Positions 14,701 to 28,527 of a DNA stretch of 64,000 nt are shown here, piece by piece; the first letter of the stretch is position 1, and each line of letters starts with the position of its first letter. The translations under genes were made by a program, and so were the position numbers. The stretch is from Plasmodium malariae (taxonomy: Eukaryota; Apicomplexa; Aconoidasida; Haemosporida; Plasmodiidae): contig NC_041786.1 of NCBI RefSeq assembly GCF_900090045.1, positions 1,916,501-1,980,500 on the forward strand, read 5' to 3'. The notes under the pieces are model-generated. The model had not been told where the DNA came from. It saw only the letters and a list, made by a program, of their open reading frames with translations, and searched no databases.

Positions 14701-17700
14701 TTATTGTGTATCCCATATTTTTCATTATACCTGTAATTATTTTAACAGATGCATCATTATTTTTATTTTTTGCTTGTTTATTTTTTACTAATGGAAATAA
14801 TTCTTTCAGAAATCTGTAAAATATATGTAAGTCATCTTTTAATAACTTTGATTCATTGGCTTCTACCAAAGCATCATATATAATCTCTTCTTCATTTTTT
14901 GTTCTACTATTAACTGTAAAATCTTCTGACACTAAATTAAGAAACTTTTTCATTTCCCTTAAATCAATTATATATTGTTTTTGCTTAGATAAAAATTCAT
15001 ATAGCAAACTGTAACATACATTAATTTTCTTTGATAACTTTTTTGCATTTTTAAAACCTATAGAAGTTAAAGAGAATTGACATATTAGATAAAAATTTGG
15101 TAATTTAAAACAAAATTCTTGAATAACGTTGTTATAATTTTCCAGCGAATATATACAGTTGTCATTTTTCTTGCACAGTGTTAAATATATGGAGCAAGTG
15201 TTCTTTATTTTAATACGTTGTCCTTCAAAAAAAGCGCATTTGTTATTACTCATCCTGTTATTACTAGCTCTGTTGTTCACGCTGCTAGTTTCAGTAACAT
15301 AAACATCTTTTGCCTCATTATATTCAGATGATTTATTAAAGCAGCTCTTGTCAGTGATCTTCGTGCTCTCATCTTCGTATTTGCTTTTTGATTCGATATT
15401 ATTATTATTTATATCGTTCCTTTGAGCTGTACTGTTAGGTTCATTTGAATGCTCGTTTGTAAAATTAGGTGTGTTCTTTTTTTTTTCTAAAAAAGACAGT
15501 TCATTGTAGTCGTTACAAAATGTGCCAAACGAATTAGTAGTCATATTATTTTCATCATTACATAATTTCCATTTTGACTTATGGTGGTAGGAAGAGATGT
15601 TTTCATAATCTGCATATCTAGGTTCATCACCATCATTACTATTACTACTATTATTAAATGCAAATTTTTGTAAAATATGTTTGATACATCTAAATTGCTC
15701 TACAATTATGACAATAACATTTTCATCTATTCTATTAAATTCATCAAAACAGCACCAAAATCCAGATTGTAATATACCAGATAAAATATTTCCTATATAT
15801 TTTGTAGTATTATTATTATTGCAATTAATTGAAATAATATTAGTACCAAACATTTTTGAAAAATCTTTAATCGTCTCACTTTTGCCAACTCCTGTTTCTC
15901 CTTTTATAGCACTTACATAAAAATTATCTAAAGAAAATAAACAAGAATAAAAGCATTTTTCGGTTAATGGTGTAATAACTAACCTAGTAGTGTTTCCTTG
16001 ATATTCGTAACAATACTTTCTTTTATTATTAAAATATTGTAAATATAATGTCATGGATTTGTTTAGCATTAAATTTATAGTTTTAAGATATTTAAGTTGT
16101 TTGTTATTTTTATTAGTTAAATCCAAGGTATTTATATCATCAGTTTTGTTCATATCTTTTACAATTGTATTATCACCTTCACCTAGTATATGATCTTTTA
16201 TCGACTTTTTCCTTTTCATTAAAATTCCTCTCTTTGCTACTCTTGATACATTCGCCTCTTTTTCTTTGTCTTTTTCTTCACGATAGTCAATACTGCGTTT
16301 TTCCTGTTCTTCATCGGCCTCAAAGTTTTCGTTCTTTTTAACGTCTTTATCCGGATCAAGATAATTCTCTCTATCAATATCCTCTTCTATGTCATTATCC
16401 TCTTCTATGTCAATATACTCTTCTATGTTAAAATCCTCTTCTTCGTCAATATCTTCCTCTATGTCAGTATCAATCTGTTTGTCAATATCCTCCTCTATGT
16501 AAAAATCGTCCTCATTATCAGTATCTTCCTCTCTGTCTATATCCTCCTCTATGTAAAAATCCTTACACTTTTCCAAGTCATCTTCCTTTTCTTCATCTTC
16601 TCCTTTTTCTGTATTATTTCCTACATCCTGGTCTTCATTTAGACTGTCATCTTTATATTCGCATTGCTCTTTATTGCATTTCTTTTCCTTTTGTTTTTTC
16701 CCCTCTTCCTTCTCCTTTTGCTCAACATCCTTCTCACATGAGTTTTTTTTACCATTTGGGTGTAAACTATTTTTCTTGATAGAATTTATTATTTGCTTAA
16801 CACTTTTCCCATTTGGTGTTATACTTTTTTTGTTCCTTGTATTTGAATTAGTGAAATCCTTATTTCCATTTTTATTTTCATTAGATTTTTTCTGTTTCTC
16901 ATTCTCCTCTTTTTTAGTGACATTACTTTTACCATTCATTAATTTTGTAGATGAAAAATCCTCTATTTTCTTTTTTTTTTTTTCCCCTTTATCTTTTGTA
17001 CTTATTGTATTATTAGCTTCATTTACAATTTTTCCATTTAATAAGTCTTGATCTAATAATTCATTTCTACTACTACTCTTTTTATAAATGTTATTTGTTT
17101 GATTTTCTACAAGCACATGGTCACTTTTCTCAAGCAAATCAGTGCATGATAATAATGTATTTTGAAAATTCAAACTTTCATTATTTTCATCTTCGGATAA
17201 AATATATTTCAGCTGACATATCCATAAAAAATTATCATTGCATTCCATTTTGTTTTTTATCAATTTTTCTGCAACATCTTTATAATAACTTTCTAGCATT
17301 ATGAGTGTAGTGATTTTTATATAATTTTTTTTATCTTTTATAGTTTTTACTAACTCCGTTAAAAATAGTAATTCCTTGTGATTTTCATTTTTCATTTGAT
17401 TTACAAAAATGTGTGATCCTTTGTTAATTTGTATTAGAAAATATTCATAATCATTTGTGAAATTTATGCATTTACTCGCTAGAACTAACTGCTGCGGATT
17501 ATTCAAAATCCAGTTTTTAAAATTTTTTTCCTTTAATTGTAGTTGCACATTTACTAAGTCTACTTTCAAAGTCTCATATATATTTTCTTCTAATTTATTT
17601 AATATAATAGTGGATGACTCATAATTTAGTTGCATCTTCTTTTGAAGCTTTATTTTTTCTCCATATTGAGAATAAATATAAATGTCAAAGTAGGACGAAG

Positions 17701-20700
17701 AGTTAATGATCATATCTGAAGTAAAGTAATTGTTATGTTCATTTGTTATAGCATTTTCTTCATCTTTTTGTCCTCTTTCTTTGTTAATTAATTTATCGTT
17801 GTTGTAGAAATTAGATGAATTTTTGGCATTCTTTTTAGTTGCAAAACCTGTTGTATAATTATTTTGATGATTATTGTAATTATATTCGTTCACAGAAATG
17901 CACTTTGAGTTATTTTTCTGAAAATAAATTTTTTTTTCAGATAAGACAAAATCGATTGAATGGATAGAGGAAAAAATTTTTTCGATCTTCTTTTTTAGCA
18001 TCATAGGATTTTTGTGTATTCCCAATATTTCCAAAATTTCTTTATTAGACAAAAAGTAAAATCGAGGAAAAGAACTCTTTTTTTTTTCCAAGTAACTTTC
18101 TAAAGATTTTTCAATAAAATTTAGCTGTTTTTGTATTTGTAAAAAAATATGTACATTATCATTGTTATTAATTTTTTCCAATATATACGAATTCTCAAAA
18201 CTTTTGACAACCTTAATAAATCTTTGATTACATACATTGTATTCTTCATGTATTTTTTTTAATTCTTCTTTCATTTCTTCTGAACAGGATAAGATAGATT
18301 TTATATATTCGTTTTTGTTCTGTATAAAATAAATAATTTCTAAATTGTCGTACAGATTTCCTAATATGCCTTCCCATTTTTCTGTCTTTTTTAAAAAATT
18401 TATATCAAAGTTGTAAACTTTTATATTATTTAATAAGAACAAGTCCTCATTAATATTATTAAAAATGTTATCTGTATCTTGAATCAAAAAAGAAGATTTA
18501 TTATTCTTCACTGATAGTTTCATATTTTCGTATTTATTTATTATATTTTTTAGGTTGTTTTCTATAAATAATTCTTTCTCTGCGTTATTATATAAAATCG
18601 TTATAAATTTTATTTCTTTATATAACTTATGTTCTATAATATCATTCAATGTTATATTATTAAGATTCCATTGAATATTAGTTTTTAATTCTATTTCTTT
18701 AAAATGCCTATATTTCATACATTCATTGGTTAAAATTTCAACAAGATATAAGGAAAATTTTAGTTTACCTACATTATTTTTTAACTCTTTATATATCTCC
18801 CAAGTATTTCTTCTTTTTATATTTATTAAAAATAGCTCAAAAATATCTATGAACTGCATTTTTACTTGGTTTAAAAATATTTTGATATTCAAACTTTTCG
18901 TATCAGGCACAGCTACTTCCTTTCCCACTTCACATTTTATTTTTTTCTCATTTTTATTATTCGTTAAGCTGGTATTTTCATTTTCATTCATTTTGCTCTC
19001 CGCATAATCATTTGACATATATAAGCTCTCATCAAGTGTGTTCTGCTCCTCTAAAAAGCATAGTGTATGGCACAATCTTTGCTTCTTATACTCCTTTATC
19101 ATTACAATAAGATCGCCTAAAATATCATATAAAAAAAATATATTGATATTTTTAATATAATCAAAAGTGGTATTCCAAAATCGTATCATCTGCCAAATAG
19201 ATTTTAAGTGACATAAGTCTATTTCCATGTCGTTAATTTGCTCATCACATACATCATCTATATTAAATAAAATTATTTTATGCTTTAAAATATTTTGAGC
19301 ATCTTTAATGTTTTTCAATTCCTCTTCATAAAAGCTAATCATATTCAGAACATCATCAGGGTTATTATCTATACTTATTGGCATTTCCTTATAGAAAACC
19401 AATTTTTTTTTCTGCCATAATTTATTAAACTCATTGTATGAATTTTTAACTTCGTTCTTCATTTTTTCTTTCGCGTCTAAGTACATTGTTTTGCTTTCTA
19501 CTAGTAAAGCTTCAAATTTTCCAGATAAGGTTGATGCCGTTTTTAATTTCATGATTTCATCTTCTTTTAACTCACCTTTCAATTCTATTAGTTTTAAATA
19601 ATCAGCCTCCAATTTATCTAACTCCATTTTATGTTTCATATAATTCTTATTGCAATGTTCTAATAACGAGTTATGTTCTTTTAGATCATTTATGTCGACC
19701 GCTGATTTTAGTAAATTTGTGCTATTTTCTTTAAAGAAGGTGTATAATTCATTTAGCTTTTTTCCACACTTCTCACTGATATAGTCCAAAAATAGGTTTT
19801 TGTATTTACTAAAATCGGACAGTAGCTCTTCCTTTAGTGTACTCAAGTTTATTTCTATAAACAAAATGATTTCCTGTAAAACCGAAAAAGAAAAAAAAAA
19901 AAAGGTATGGGGAGTACAGAGGATGAAGGAACAGCAAAACAGATTAAAAAAAATACAAGATTAAACTAAATTGCTCCTACTAATTTTTTTTTTTTTTTTT
20001 GATTTAAAAGACAGGGTTAAATTAATGCCGTTGAGGGAAATTGAGTAAACTAGTGCTGCAATATTCAAAAATGTGTTTTGCGTTATTTTATTATTTCACT
20101 GTTTTACTGTTTTATTTATTATTTTCGTTTTTTTTTTTTTTCTCTCCTCTCCTCTCGTGCATACCTTGTCAATGTCCTGCTTGATATTTTCCTCTAAATT
20201 TTTGAAGACATTTATTTGGTTATAAACATACTTCATCGTGTCCTCGGCAGAATGCAAGTTACTTAACAGCTCAGTTTCATTTAAGCTCAAAAGTTTTAAG
20301 TTATAATGCCTTAGCCACTTAATCTTTTCCTTCAATTTTTCCATAAAATTAGCATATATATTATTTATTTGACTTAGTAATTTAGTACATTGATTACTGT
20401 TGTCATTTTTTTTCATCTGGTTATCTTTGACATCATTCAGCTGATCCTTGTCATTAGCATTAGTGGTATTAAAAGCAAAAGCTAATTTTTTTTTTACTTG
20501 TTTTTGTCTATTTTTAAATATAATAACACTAAATTTTGGAAAGGTAAAAAATATGTCTGATGCTTTTTTATAAATTTCATCTGCAAGATTTTTTGCAGAC
20601 TGATGTGAGAAGTCATATATCAGTTCTTTATTTTTATTTAATTTTATATAAATTTTAAATAGTGGATAATTCTCCACTTCATCATTACTAATTTTATCGG

Positions 20701-23700
20701 TCAATAATTTACAGTAATTATATAGAGAAACTTTTACAGATATAAAATATTTTTCTTGAAAATTTCTTTCAATATTCACTATATAGCTCTTAAAAGAGTT
20801 CAAGCTTTTTGTAGAATATTTTTCAATATATACAAGTATTTCTTTCAAAATTTTTATAATATTTGTATGTTTATCTCTTAATATACTCCTTATTCCTTCT
20901 ATGTTTATATTTTGTTCTTCTTCAAACTCTTCCAAGGTATAGGTTCTTTTTTCATCAATGGCAATTATAGATATCTTTTCTATCTCATTTAATATGTCTT
21001 TTATTTTTTCATCGTTAACTTTAAAAGCTGCAATTATAGTTTTGATGTTAATACACTCATTAAGGAAATTAAATAGAACATTCAATTTTATATTGTCCTT
21101 ATTCCAGTTGTATTTAAATACAGTATTTTCAATATTATTATATATATTTCTCAAAACATATTCGAATATTTTATGTTGATCGGTATTTAGCATTATACAG
21201 ATATTGTTATAATTTCTTACTAGTCTATTTACATACTCTTTACATATTTTTAATCTTTCTTCATGAAAAGATATTTCATTAATTACATTGGGTAGAAATA
21301 TTTGTTCATCTTTTATCTTCAACCAAAAATTAACTTCAGATAAAACCTTTTTAATTTCTATATTGTATGTACTTTCTATATATTTGTCTTTTACTTTTAT
21401 TAGAATTGAATTATCCAGCAGTGTGTTAACAAGAGAATTGTTCTTCTTGGAGGCGATAGTTTTCAGTTCGTTAATCCACATATTATTAATTTGTTTTATA
21501 TAAATATTTACAGAATTTTGAAAATTATAATATCTTTCGCAAGCTATTTCTTGTTCTTTTACTTTTGGTATGTAAAAAAGCTTACTTAATTTTTCAAATA
21601 TTCTATACACTTTTATATTGATATTTTTAGCAAGCATGATACAAGAAGAATGATATTCATATCTTATATTATAAGAAAAGTAATTGAATGGATTATCAAG
21701 AAAATTATTAAAATATTTAAAATATGAGTCAATGTATTTAATAAAACTATTCCATATATCTACTATTTTCTTGCTCATAAATGATTTTATATTTTCAGTT
21801 ACTGCTAAGTTATAAAACTTATCAAATAAAAATATACTGTTTTCAATATTACTAGAATTCTCGAACGATATTTTAATTAAGTTTATAAATATGCTTTCCA
21901 ACATTTTTATTAATTCTTTGGTTTTTTTAAAATCATTAGTCCATTCATTATTTCTTATACTTAAAATGTTATACTCCAAATTTCGAATGCGATTTAATTC
22001 ATTGAAGAATGTGGACTCTATATCGTTAAATCCTTTCTTAATTACGTTGTAGTATTCATAGCTAAACGTTTTTATGTCCTCTTCCTTAATACTAAATAAA
22101 AATTGTTCGCACGCAAAGCATATCTCCTTAAGGTCTATGCATTTATTCTTGAAGGCGTTAATCTAACAAAAGGTGGAAAGAAAAAATATCGCACGAAAGT
22201 ATAAATACATATATATATATATATATATACATATTTGTTGTTGTGTGCAGGTGTGTAAAAAATGATCTAACATTCGTACACATAACCTAAACAGTAACAT
22301 ATATAAAAGGCGAATATATTTAAAGCGTTTGAAATGTTACATTAGACAGGTTAATCTGATTCATGATGGATTCAAACGATGCATTCTTTTCTTGCATTTT
22401 TCCGAACGATATATTTATCAAATAATCCCAGTAAGAAACAAAATTAATACATTCATCTAGAGTCTCCGATAATTCTATAACTTCTTTGGTGTACATTTTT
22501 GAAAGATCAATGTAATTTTGTAAGGATTTAATAAATTCATTTAGTAACAGTGTTATTAAATTGTTTATTTGATCCGAATCCTTATAATATTTTGAAAAGT
22601 TAAAAATTAATTTTAACCTACTTACAATTATAGGTAAAATGTTATAAACATTTTCTATACTCTCATTATCTTCTAAACTCCTAAAAGGTTCTTCTAAAAT
22701 TTTCAGTGCTTTTAGTTTATCTTCTAATTTAGCACATTTTTCTTTTATACTTGCTATTAACGTGTTATACTTTTTTACATTTATGCAATTACTTCTATCT
22801 AGGATATTCAAGATACAACTTATTATGTCCAAATTTAATTCTTGCAAGAGGTCTTTTAAAATGCTGTGCTTCTTCTCCACATCTGTTATGTACTCGCACA
22901 AGGTTAGGTAGCTTATTTCCTTGTCGTAAATCTGCACACAAGAAAAAAAAGCAGCGCGTTAGGAACGTGTAAAAAAATAAATAAATATATATATATGTAT
23001 ATGTATACATGCATATTCTCGTGCTGGCGGAAAAGTTAGAGAAGTAAAAATTTTTTATTATAGTTTTTCTAGTTCTCGTTTTAATTTCCAACATTGCAGA
23101 TACGCCTTTTAATACTAATATATAAATAAAAATTTTTAACTACATATTGTTAATCTAAGACATTGTAATATGAGCTTGGGGGTTATAGACACAGTATGGA
23201 AATTCTATTTTTGTATTCATGAGTAAAAATAATAATTATTCTAAGTTTTAGTTTAATTATTTTGTTACAATTTAGTTCTACAATAAAGCATACGAAACTG
23301 CAACAGAGGCAAGAAAAACGAAAGTTAGAAGTTATATTATTAAATATATGAAATACTATTACTATTCAACAAGAAATAAAAAAACATAATAATAAAATAA
23401 TAAAATAAAATTCATTTTCTAATTATTAAAATTGCAAAACTGAAAAACTTCAGGCAAGTTATATCACATAAAGTAAAAATCTCTGTATTAAAACTGTTAT
23501 GTATGAATATAAAATGGAAGAAATTTTATTTTAAAAGAGTAAAATCCAAATGAAGTTAGAGGATGAAGCGAGGGTAGGAGAATATGTTAAACAAAAATGT
23601 CTTATTTACAAATTAATAATAGTGAATAATACATTTATCATATATATCATATTATATAATATAATTATGTAAATGCTCTCTTCATTTTTTTCACTTTTTT

Positions 23701-24687
23701 TACATAATGATCATAAATTATGTTCACATGGAACATGTTAATATTTCTTATGACAAATATAATAAAACTACTATTCACACTTTTAAATAGATTGTAGAAT
23801 AAATGATATTAGAAATACACTCCTAAAATAATGGTATTTGCATAACTGTTAATTTTTTTCTCTCTAAAATGGGTTTATCAATATTTACAGTACAACTTAA
23901 TTTGTTCTACTGTTACGTGAACATATAATTCTTTTGCGCAGATATCATTTTACACATAACAATTAAGATTGCATAACTATTTTCACATGTGTTTATCTGC
24001 CTATATGCCCATATGATTATCTATTTGTTCACTTGTACATTTTAACATTTGAACATGTGCTTATTTATTTTTTTTTTTTTGGCGCTTTACATTTTTGAAC
24101 AACTTTTCAATGTCACTTATCCAATGATCCAGTAACTTTTCGAGGAGCTGAATGTAATTTTTATCAGTTGAGAAAAGTTCAATTTGATCCACAGAAATTT
24201 TAGGGTAATAAATTAGCTTGTTTTTAGAGAATAGCTGAGTAATATATGTCATAAATTCTACGGTAGTAATGTTAAAATCATTTTGTATATTGATGGGTGA
24301 GTTATTTTTCATGTCTAGCATGGGAATAAATACTCTATCCATGAGATTTAAAATATTTTCTTTTATTTCACATTTTACCTTATTATATAAAACTGTGTTA
24401 TCTATATTTTCATATGTTATTTTTTTACTATTAATTTTTAAAAATATTATATATTCATCAATTGTTTCGTCTATTACTTCGTTAGGAAAATCAAAAGAGA
24501 AGCTTAATTTGATGTCATTATAATCTTTTAAATATATAAATAATATTTTGTAATTGACATTATACATCCATTTGTGAACTATCTTATTATAACTATTATT
24601 CCATAGATTAGTGAAATTAAATTTTGATAAGCTTATTTTATTCTCTATCCACACACTTATAAAGTCTTCACTTACTTCCTCCTCCAT
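2758..24687 (-). CDS. Dynein heavy chain, axonemal type, six exons
   Basis: Motor subunit that hydrolyses ATP and walks on microtubules. In Plasmodium such chains are expected in the male-gamete axoneme. Exons: 24091-24687 (ATG at 24687), 22341-22931, 20165-22162, 4138-19873, 3195-3772 and 2758-2838. All phases agree, giving about 6,526 residues; most family members have 4,000-5,000. Visible in order: the linker region, the AAA1 P-loop GETGVGKSET (near residue 2388) with Walker B CCFDEFNR, the AAA2 P-loop GKSCTGKTS (about 2808), the AAA3 P-loop GNKFSGKTF (about 3520) and a divergent AAA4 P-loop GDSESGKFT (about 4033). Then come the stalk coiled coil and microtubule-binding head (about 4617-4907, with VAPKR and LCMWVHALKMY), AAA5, AAA6 (LRPDRLNKAI) and the C-terminal domain. 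Low-complexity insertions explain the length. The long exon stays open into the intron at 3773-4137, but ending the exon at 4138 restores a gap-free family alignment. Isoform (inner or outer arm) not assigned. Confidence 0.93.
3915..4092. repeat. 12-bp minisatellite inside dynein intron 4
   Basis: Tandem units related to CCATTACTACTA (plus strand), with CTG/CTA and GTT/ATT variants. They fill the centre of the 365-bp intron 3773-4137. Period 12 is a multiple of three and the minus-strand frame has no stop, so the array reads as a valine/methionine/alanine run if it is not spliced out. The donor (GTAAGA at 4137) and acceptor (CTAAAC branch-like site, then GCAG at 3773) flank it. Confidence 0.9.
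6290..6545 (-). repeat. Aspartate/asparagine/glutamate-rich tract in dynein
   Basis: Low-complexity acidic insertion encoded in the long dynein exon between AAA5 and AAA6, with alternating D, N and E. It is typical of Plasmodium insertions placed in solvent-exposed loops. Its reverse complement gives open but meaningless frames on the other strand. Confidence 0.85.
7540..7706 (-). repeat. Asn-Asn-Thr-Ser repeat tract in dynein
   Basis: Period-12 DNA array with units related to ATTACTGGTATT (plus strand). It encodes NNTS/NNTN tetrapeptides at roughly residues 5119-5174, within the AAA5 part of the heavy chain. Like other Plasmodium asparagine repeats it lies between conserved blocks and is likely to vary in length. 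Confidence 0.9.
10530..10738 (-). repeat. 18-bp repeat encoding EVNEAI hexapeptides in dynein
   Basis: Tandem 18-bp units (TTCATTCACTTCAATTGC on the plus strand). They give about nine near-identical EVNEAI hexapeptides flanked by degenerate EMNKAM/EMNKET copies, at about residues 4107-4177 just downstream of the AAA4 P-loop. Copies are very similar at DNA level, which suggests recent expansion. Confidence 0.92.
16369..16560 (-). repeat. Acidic D/E/I repeat tract in dynein
   Basis: Imperfect repeats encoding units such as DIEEDIDEEEDFNIEEYID. They lie upstream of the AAA1 P-loop, between the linker and the motor ring. The tract is highly charged and follows a lysine-rich stretch, so it is a charged-block insertion rather than a folded segment. 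Confidence 0.85.
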
Positions 24688-26567
24688 TTTTTCGAATATA
24701 TTTCTTCTTTTTGAATAAAAATTAGTAAGAATAATTTATGAGCTCACTTTCGGGTAGAGCAAAAAGGGGATATACAAAAGTACATTTTTACATATTTTAA
24801 AGCAACGCATGCTGAAATGCACACATCTATATATATATATATATATATACATGTATGCATACATAACAATATTTTTATATGTGTCATAGAAATATAAAAT
24901 ATATGCCGTACGTAATATTTATTTAGCTGTATACACAATAATTGGAAGCCCGAATAAAAAGGAAAAAAGAAAAAAGGACAAAACAACAAATGAATTATAA
25001 TAAAGAATTTATAAAAATAGGATACAGAGGGAAATATAAGTAAAATAAGCAGAGATCCATGGTGTGATGTATTGACAATGCGTTAATATGAAAATTTAGT
25101 AAGAGCAGGAAAAAAATGTAGAAAATAAAATGGGAAAAGATGCTTATTACATTAAAATATAAATAACAGAAGAAAAAGCGTAAATGTTATAGAAGGGAAA
25201 ATAATTGCGTACCATTTTGTTATAATTATAGTAATATTATAAAATGTGTTTATGCAGCACTATCATTTTATTATTAGTACGATAAATTACTTAAAAGGAT
25301 AAGGACTTTTATGTGAAACTATTCGTTTATATACTTTTTTCTTTCTACTTTTGCACATAAAAAAAAAAAAAAAAAAAAAAAAAAGTGGATAAGGAAACAT
25401 TTTAACTTTGTCATCATGAAAAAGCATAGTCGGTGAATACATGAATATTTTACATGAAAAAAATTGAGTAAAATACTACAAAATAGAGTGAAAGTATTGA
25501 TTGTGTATATAAACCCATATATTCTTAAAAAAACAGAAAATTACTTTTAGACACATTTGAAAAATATGTATCATTTCTTCAAAAAAAATATGAAAAAAAA
25601 ATAATATGGCAATAAATAAAAACCTAAAAAGGTAAGGTAGAGTCATGTTAGACATTTAAAAAATTTTATTAATTTAAAAAAAGAAAAAAGACTGAAAGTT
25701 TTATCAGAAATTTAAAACATGAAAGAAAAAGAAAATGCTAAAATGAGGAAAAAATGGAAATGAAATGGAAGCGAAGTGAACGCGAAAAGAAACTAAAAGC
25801 AAAGAAAGCAGTAAAGTAACAGAAAACGAACAAAATGTTTATTAAAAAAATTCAACATATTAATTTTTTTAGTATGCTCCATTCTATATTTAATACACGC
25901 AAAAAAAAAAAAAATAATAAATAAGCAAAATTACCTTTAAGAATTGTAGCTAGAATTTCTGAAATGGGGTTAAATATTGTAAAAAAAAAAAAAAAAAAAA
26001 AAGAGTTGTATATTAAATTTGAAATATGCTAAATACTACGATGAATTGTAGCTGCTAATAATACATATGAATATATTTGTATAATATATATGCATATAAT
26101 ATTCTTGTGTTAATATGTTGTAGTTTATTTTACCTTTTTTTGGTCATTTTGAGACATCCTTAACATTTTTGAAAATTTTATTCTTTTAATGTTTCTTTGT
26201 GATAATTAATATGATAATAAAATCCTTAATAAACTGTTAGAGCTAAATAATATTTTATACCTAAAAGTAAAAAAATTCACTATGAATAATTTTAGTGTTG
26301 CAAAAAATAGGTTTTAATTATTCACTTGCAAATGTATATACACAAGAAATGTTGTATTCTTGGTAATATCTTCACATGTATCTTAAATTGTTAAATATAA
26401 AAAAGAAAAGAAAATGCATAGGAGCAAGTAATGGAAGTCTTTCTTATTTATTTGGTAAAAATTTTTTTTTTTTTTTATTTTGAAAGAGATAATAAGGTAA
26501 AAATATGTTCTTCTAAGTAGTCCTAATTTGTTTTCAATAAGTATGTTTTAAAATTAAATTATTCAAA
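24688..26567. other. Divergent intergenic region, dynein / plasmepsin VIII
   Basis: About 1.9 kb between divergently transcribed genes, so it should hold both promoters. It contains a (TA)n run (24828-24849), a poly(A) run (about 25360-25384) and another near 25981-26002. No coding exon or RNA gene was seen. Specific transcription-factor sites could not be assigned. Confidence 0.6.
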
Positions 26568-28491
26568 ATGAATATTCCGTTTTCCCTTTTTGTTTTACTT
26601 TTTTCAACTGTTCATTTTCTTGTAAAATCTTCAAAGGAGAATTTACGGGTGTCTAAATATAGCAATTCAGGTATTTATTCTATATTTAGTAAAACGAACT
26701 CAGTAGCATATCTGTCTATATATATATATATATATATATACACTTGTAATCATATGTATATGTATACATATATATATGTACGTGTTCTTTAAAACATAAA
26801 CCTTTTTATTTCAAAAAATATAAAATATAATTTATTATTATTACAAAGAAAAACATTATAAATTAAATTTTAAGAATAATAATAGAGGAATTTCCACAAT
26901 AGTACTAAAGGGAGGTTACATCAATAGACAGTAAAAATATAATATTCTATTATACGACTTGAAGTTTCATCCTTTTGTTTATTCTAAATATATGTTTTTC
27001 TCTTATTATAATATTAACTTCATGGTTTGTTCTTTCATTTTTATATATTATTCGAAAATAAAAGTAAATTTTATTTCATCAAAGGAAATTTAAAAAATAA
27101 AAAAAAAAAAAAGATAATAGTTTAAATATATTTCATATATTATTGCGTATCCTTAATTTTTTTTTTTTTTTTTTTTTTTGAATTGTAAAGATTTATTGGT
27201 GAAATAAGTATTGGAAGCCCACCCCAGTCATTCAAGGTTCTGTTTGACACTGGTTAATAGAGAAAGGAAAAGGAAAAAAAAAATTACGCACACGTGCTCT
27301 TGTATATTTAAGTATGTCATGTATGAGTAGGTAATTAAATATATGCATATATATATATATATATATTTAAGGCAGCACAAATCTATGGATTCCTTCGAAA
27401 AACTGCTACACAAAGGCTTGTTACAACAAAAGAAAATATGATCATAAAATTTCTAAAAATTACAAACTAGTCCAAAGAAAAACCCCTGCTGAAGTCTTTT
27501 TTGGAACGGGGAAAATTCACATTGCTTATGTGTCCGACGACATTCATATCGGAGATATTAAGTAATAAACATAAAAAACATAATGAACAAATACTCCTAT
27601 AGAACAAAATAAAAATGTGTAACGGATGAATTTTTAATTTTATTAACATTTTATAGAGTAAAGAACCAAGAGTTTGGTGTAGCTAGCTACATATCAGATG
27701 ACCCTTTTTGCGATATGCGTAACAAAATAGAAGAAAAAAAAAAAAATATATATATTTCTTAATTTTAGCGCCTAAAATTATGAAACACCCAAACAAGATT
27801 ATTTTAACTTTTCTTTCAATTTTTATTTTCAGAATTTGACGGTTTATTTGGATTAGGAATTTCAGATGACAAAAAAGGAAAAAAATTAATATATGACAAT
27901 ATACCGAAGAATAGATTAAAAAAAAATATTTTCTCAATTTATTATCCCAAAAATGTTGAGGATAATGGTGCAGTCACATTTGGAGGATACGATAAAAAGT
28001 AAGGAGAACAAACGAAGGAAGATTTATATAAGTAAAAATGTATATATACATAGATATATGTATATGTGAGTATATATATGTGCATATAAAGGTATGAATA
28101 TATAGATCCACTACTTTAGCTAAAGATCCTAATAGATATATATGTGTACAATTTTTTGTCAAGATTTATAGAACCAAATTCAAGCATAGATTGGTTTGAT
28201 GTTTCTTCTAAAAAATATTGGGCAATCAAAATGGTAATGTGAATAAGTTTATCGTAGATGTAAATATAATATGAAAAAGAAAATCATACATTATAAACGT
28301 AATATTGTAAATACAGGTTGGGCTAAAAATTAATGGTGTGTTTTTAGACGTATGCTCAAAAAATAACGGTTCACATAAAACTATAAAAATCGAACAAACG
28401 AGAATGGATGTACATAGCACTGAGTGTTCAGTTGACTTATCAAATTCTACATCTTTTATTTTTTTTTTCGTTTTTGATTTTTTGAGTATTT

Positions 28492-28527
<36 letters not shown>

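Noticed and set aside
22795..23094. Minus-strand frame overlapping dynein exon 2 in another phase
   Set aside because: Only the other frame (22341-22931) continues the dynein protein with correct splice phases.
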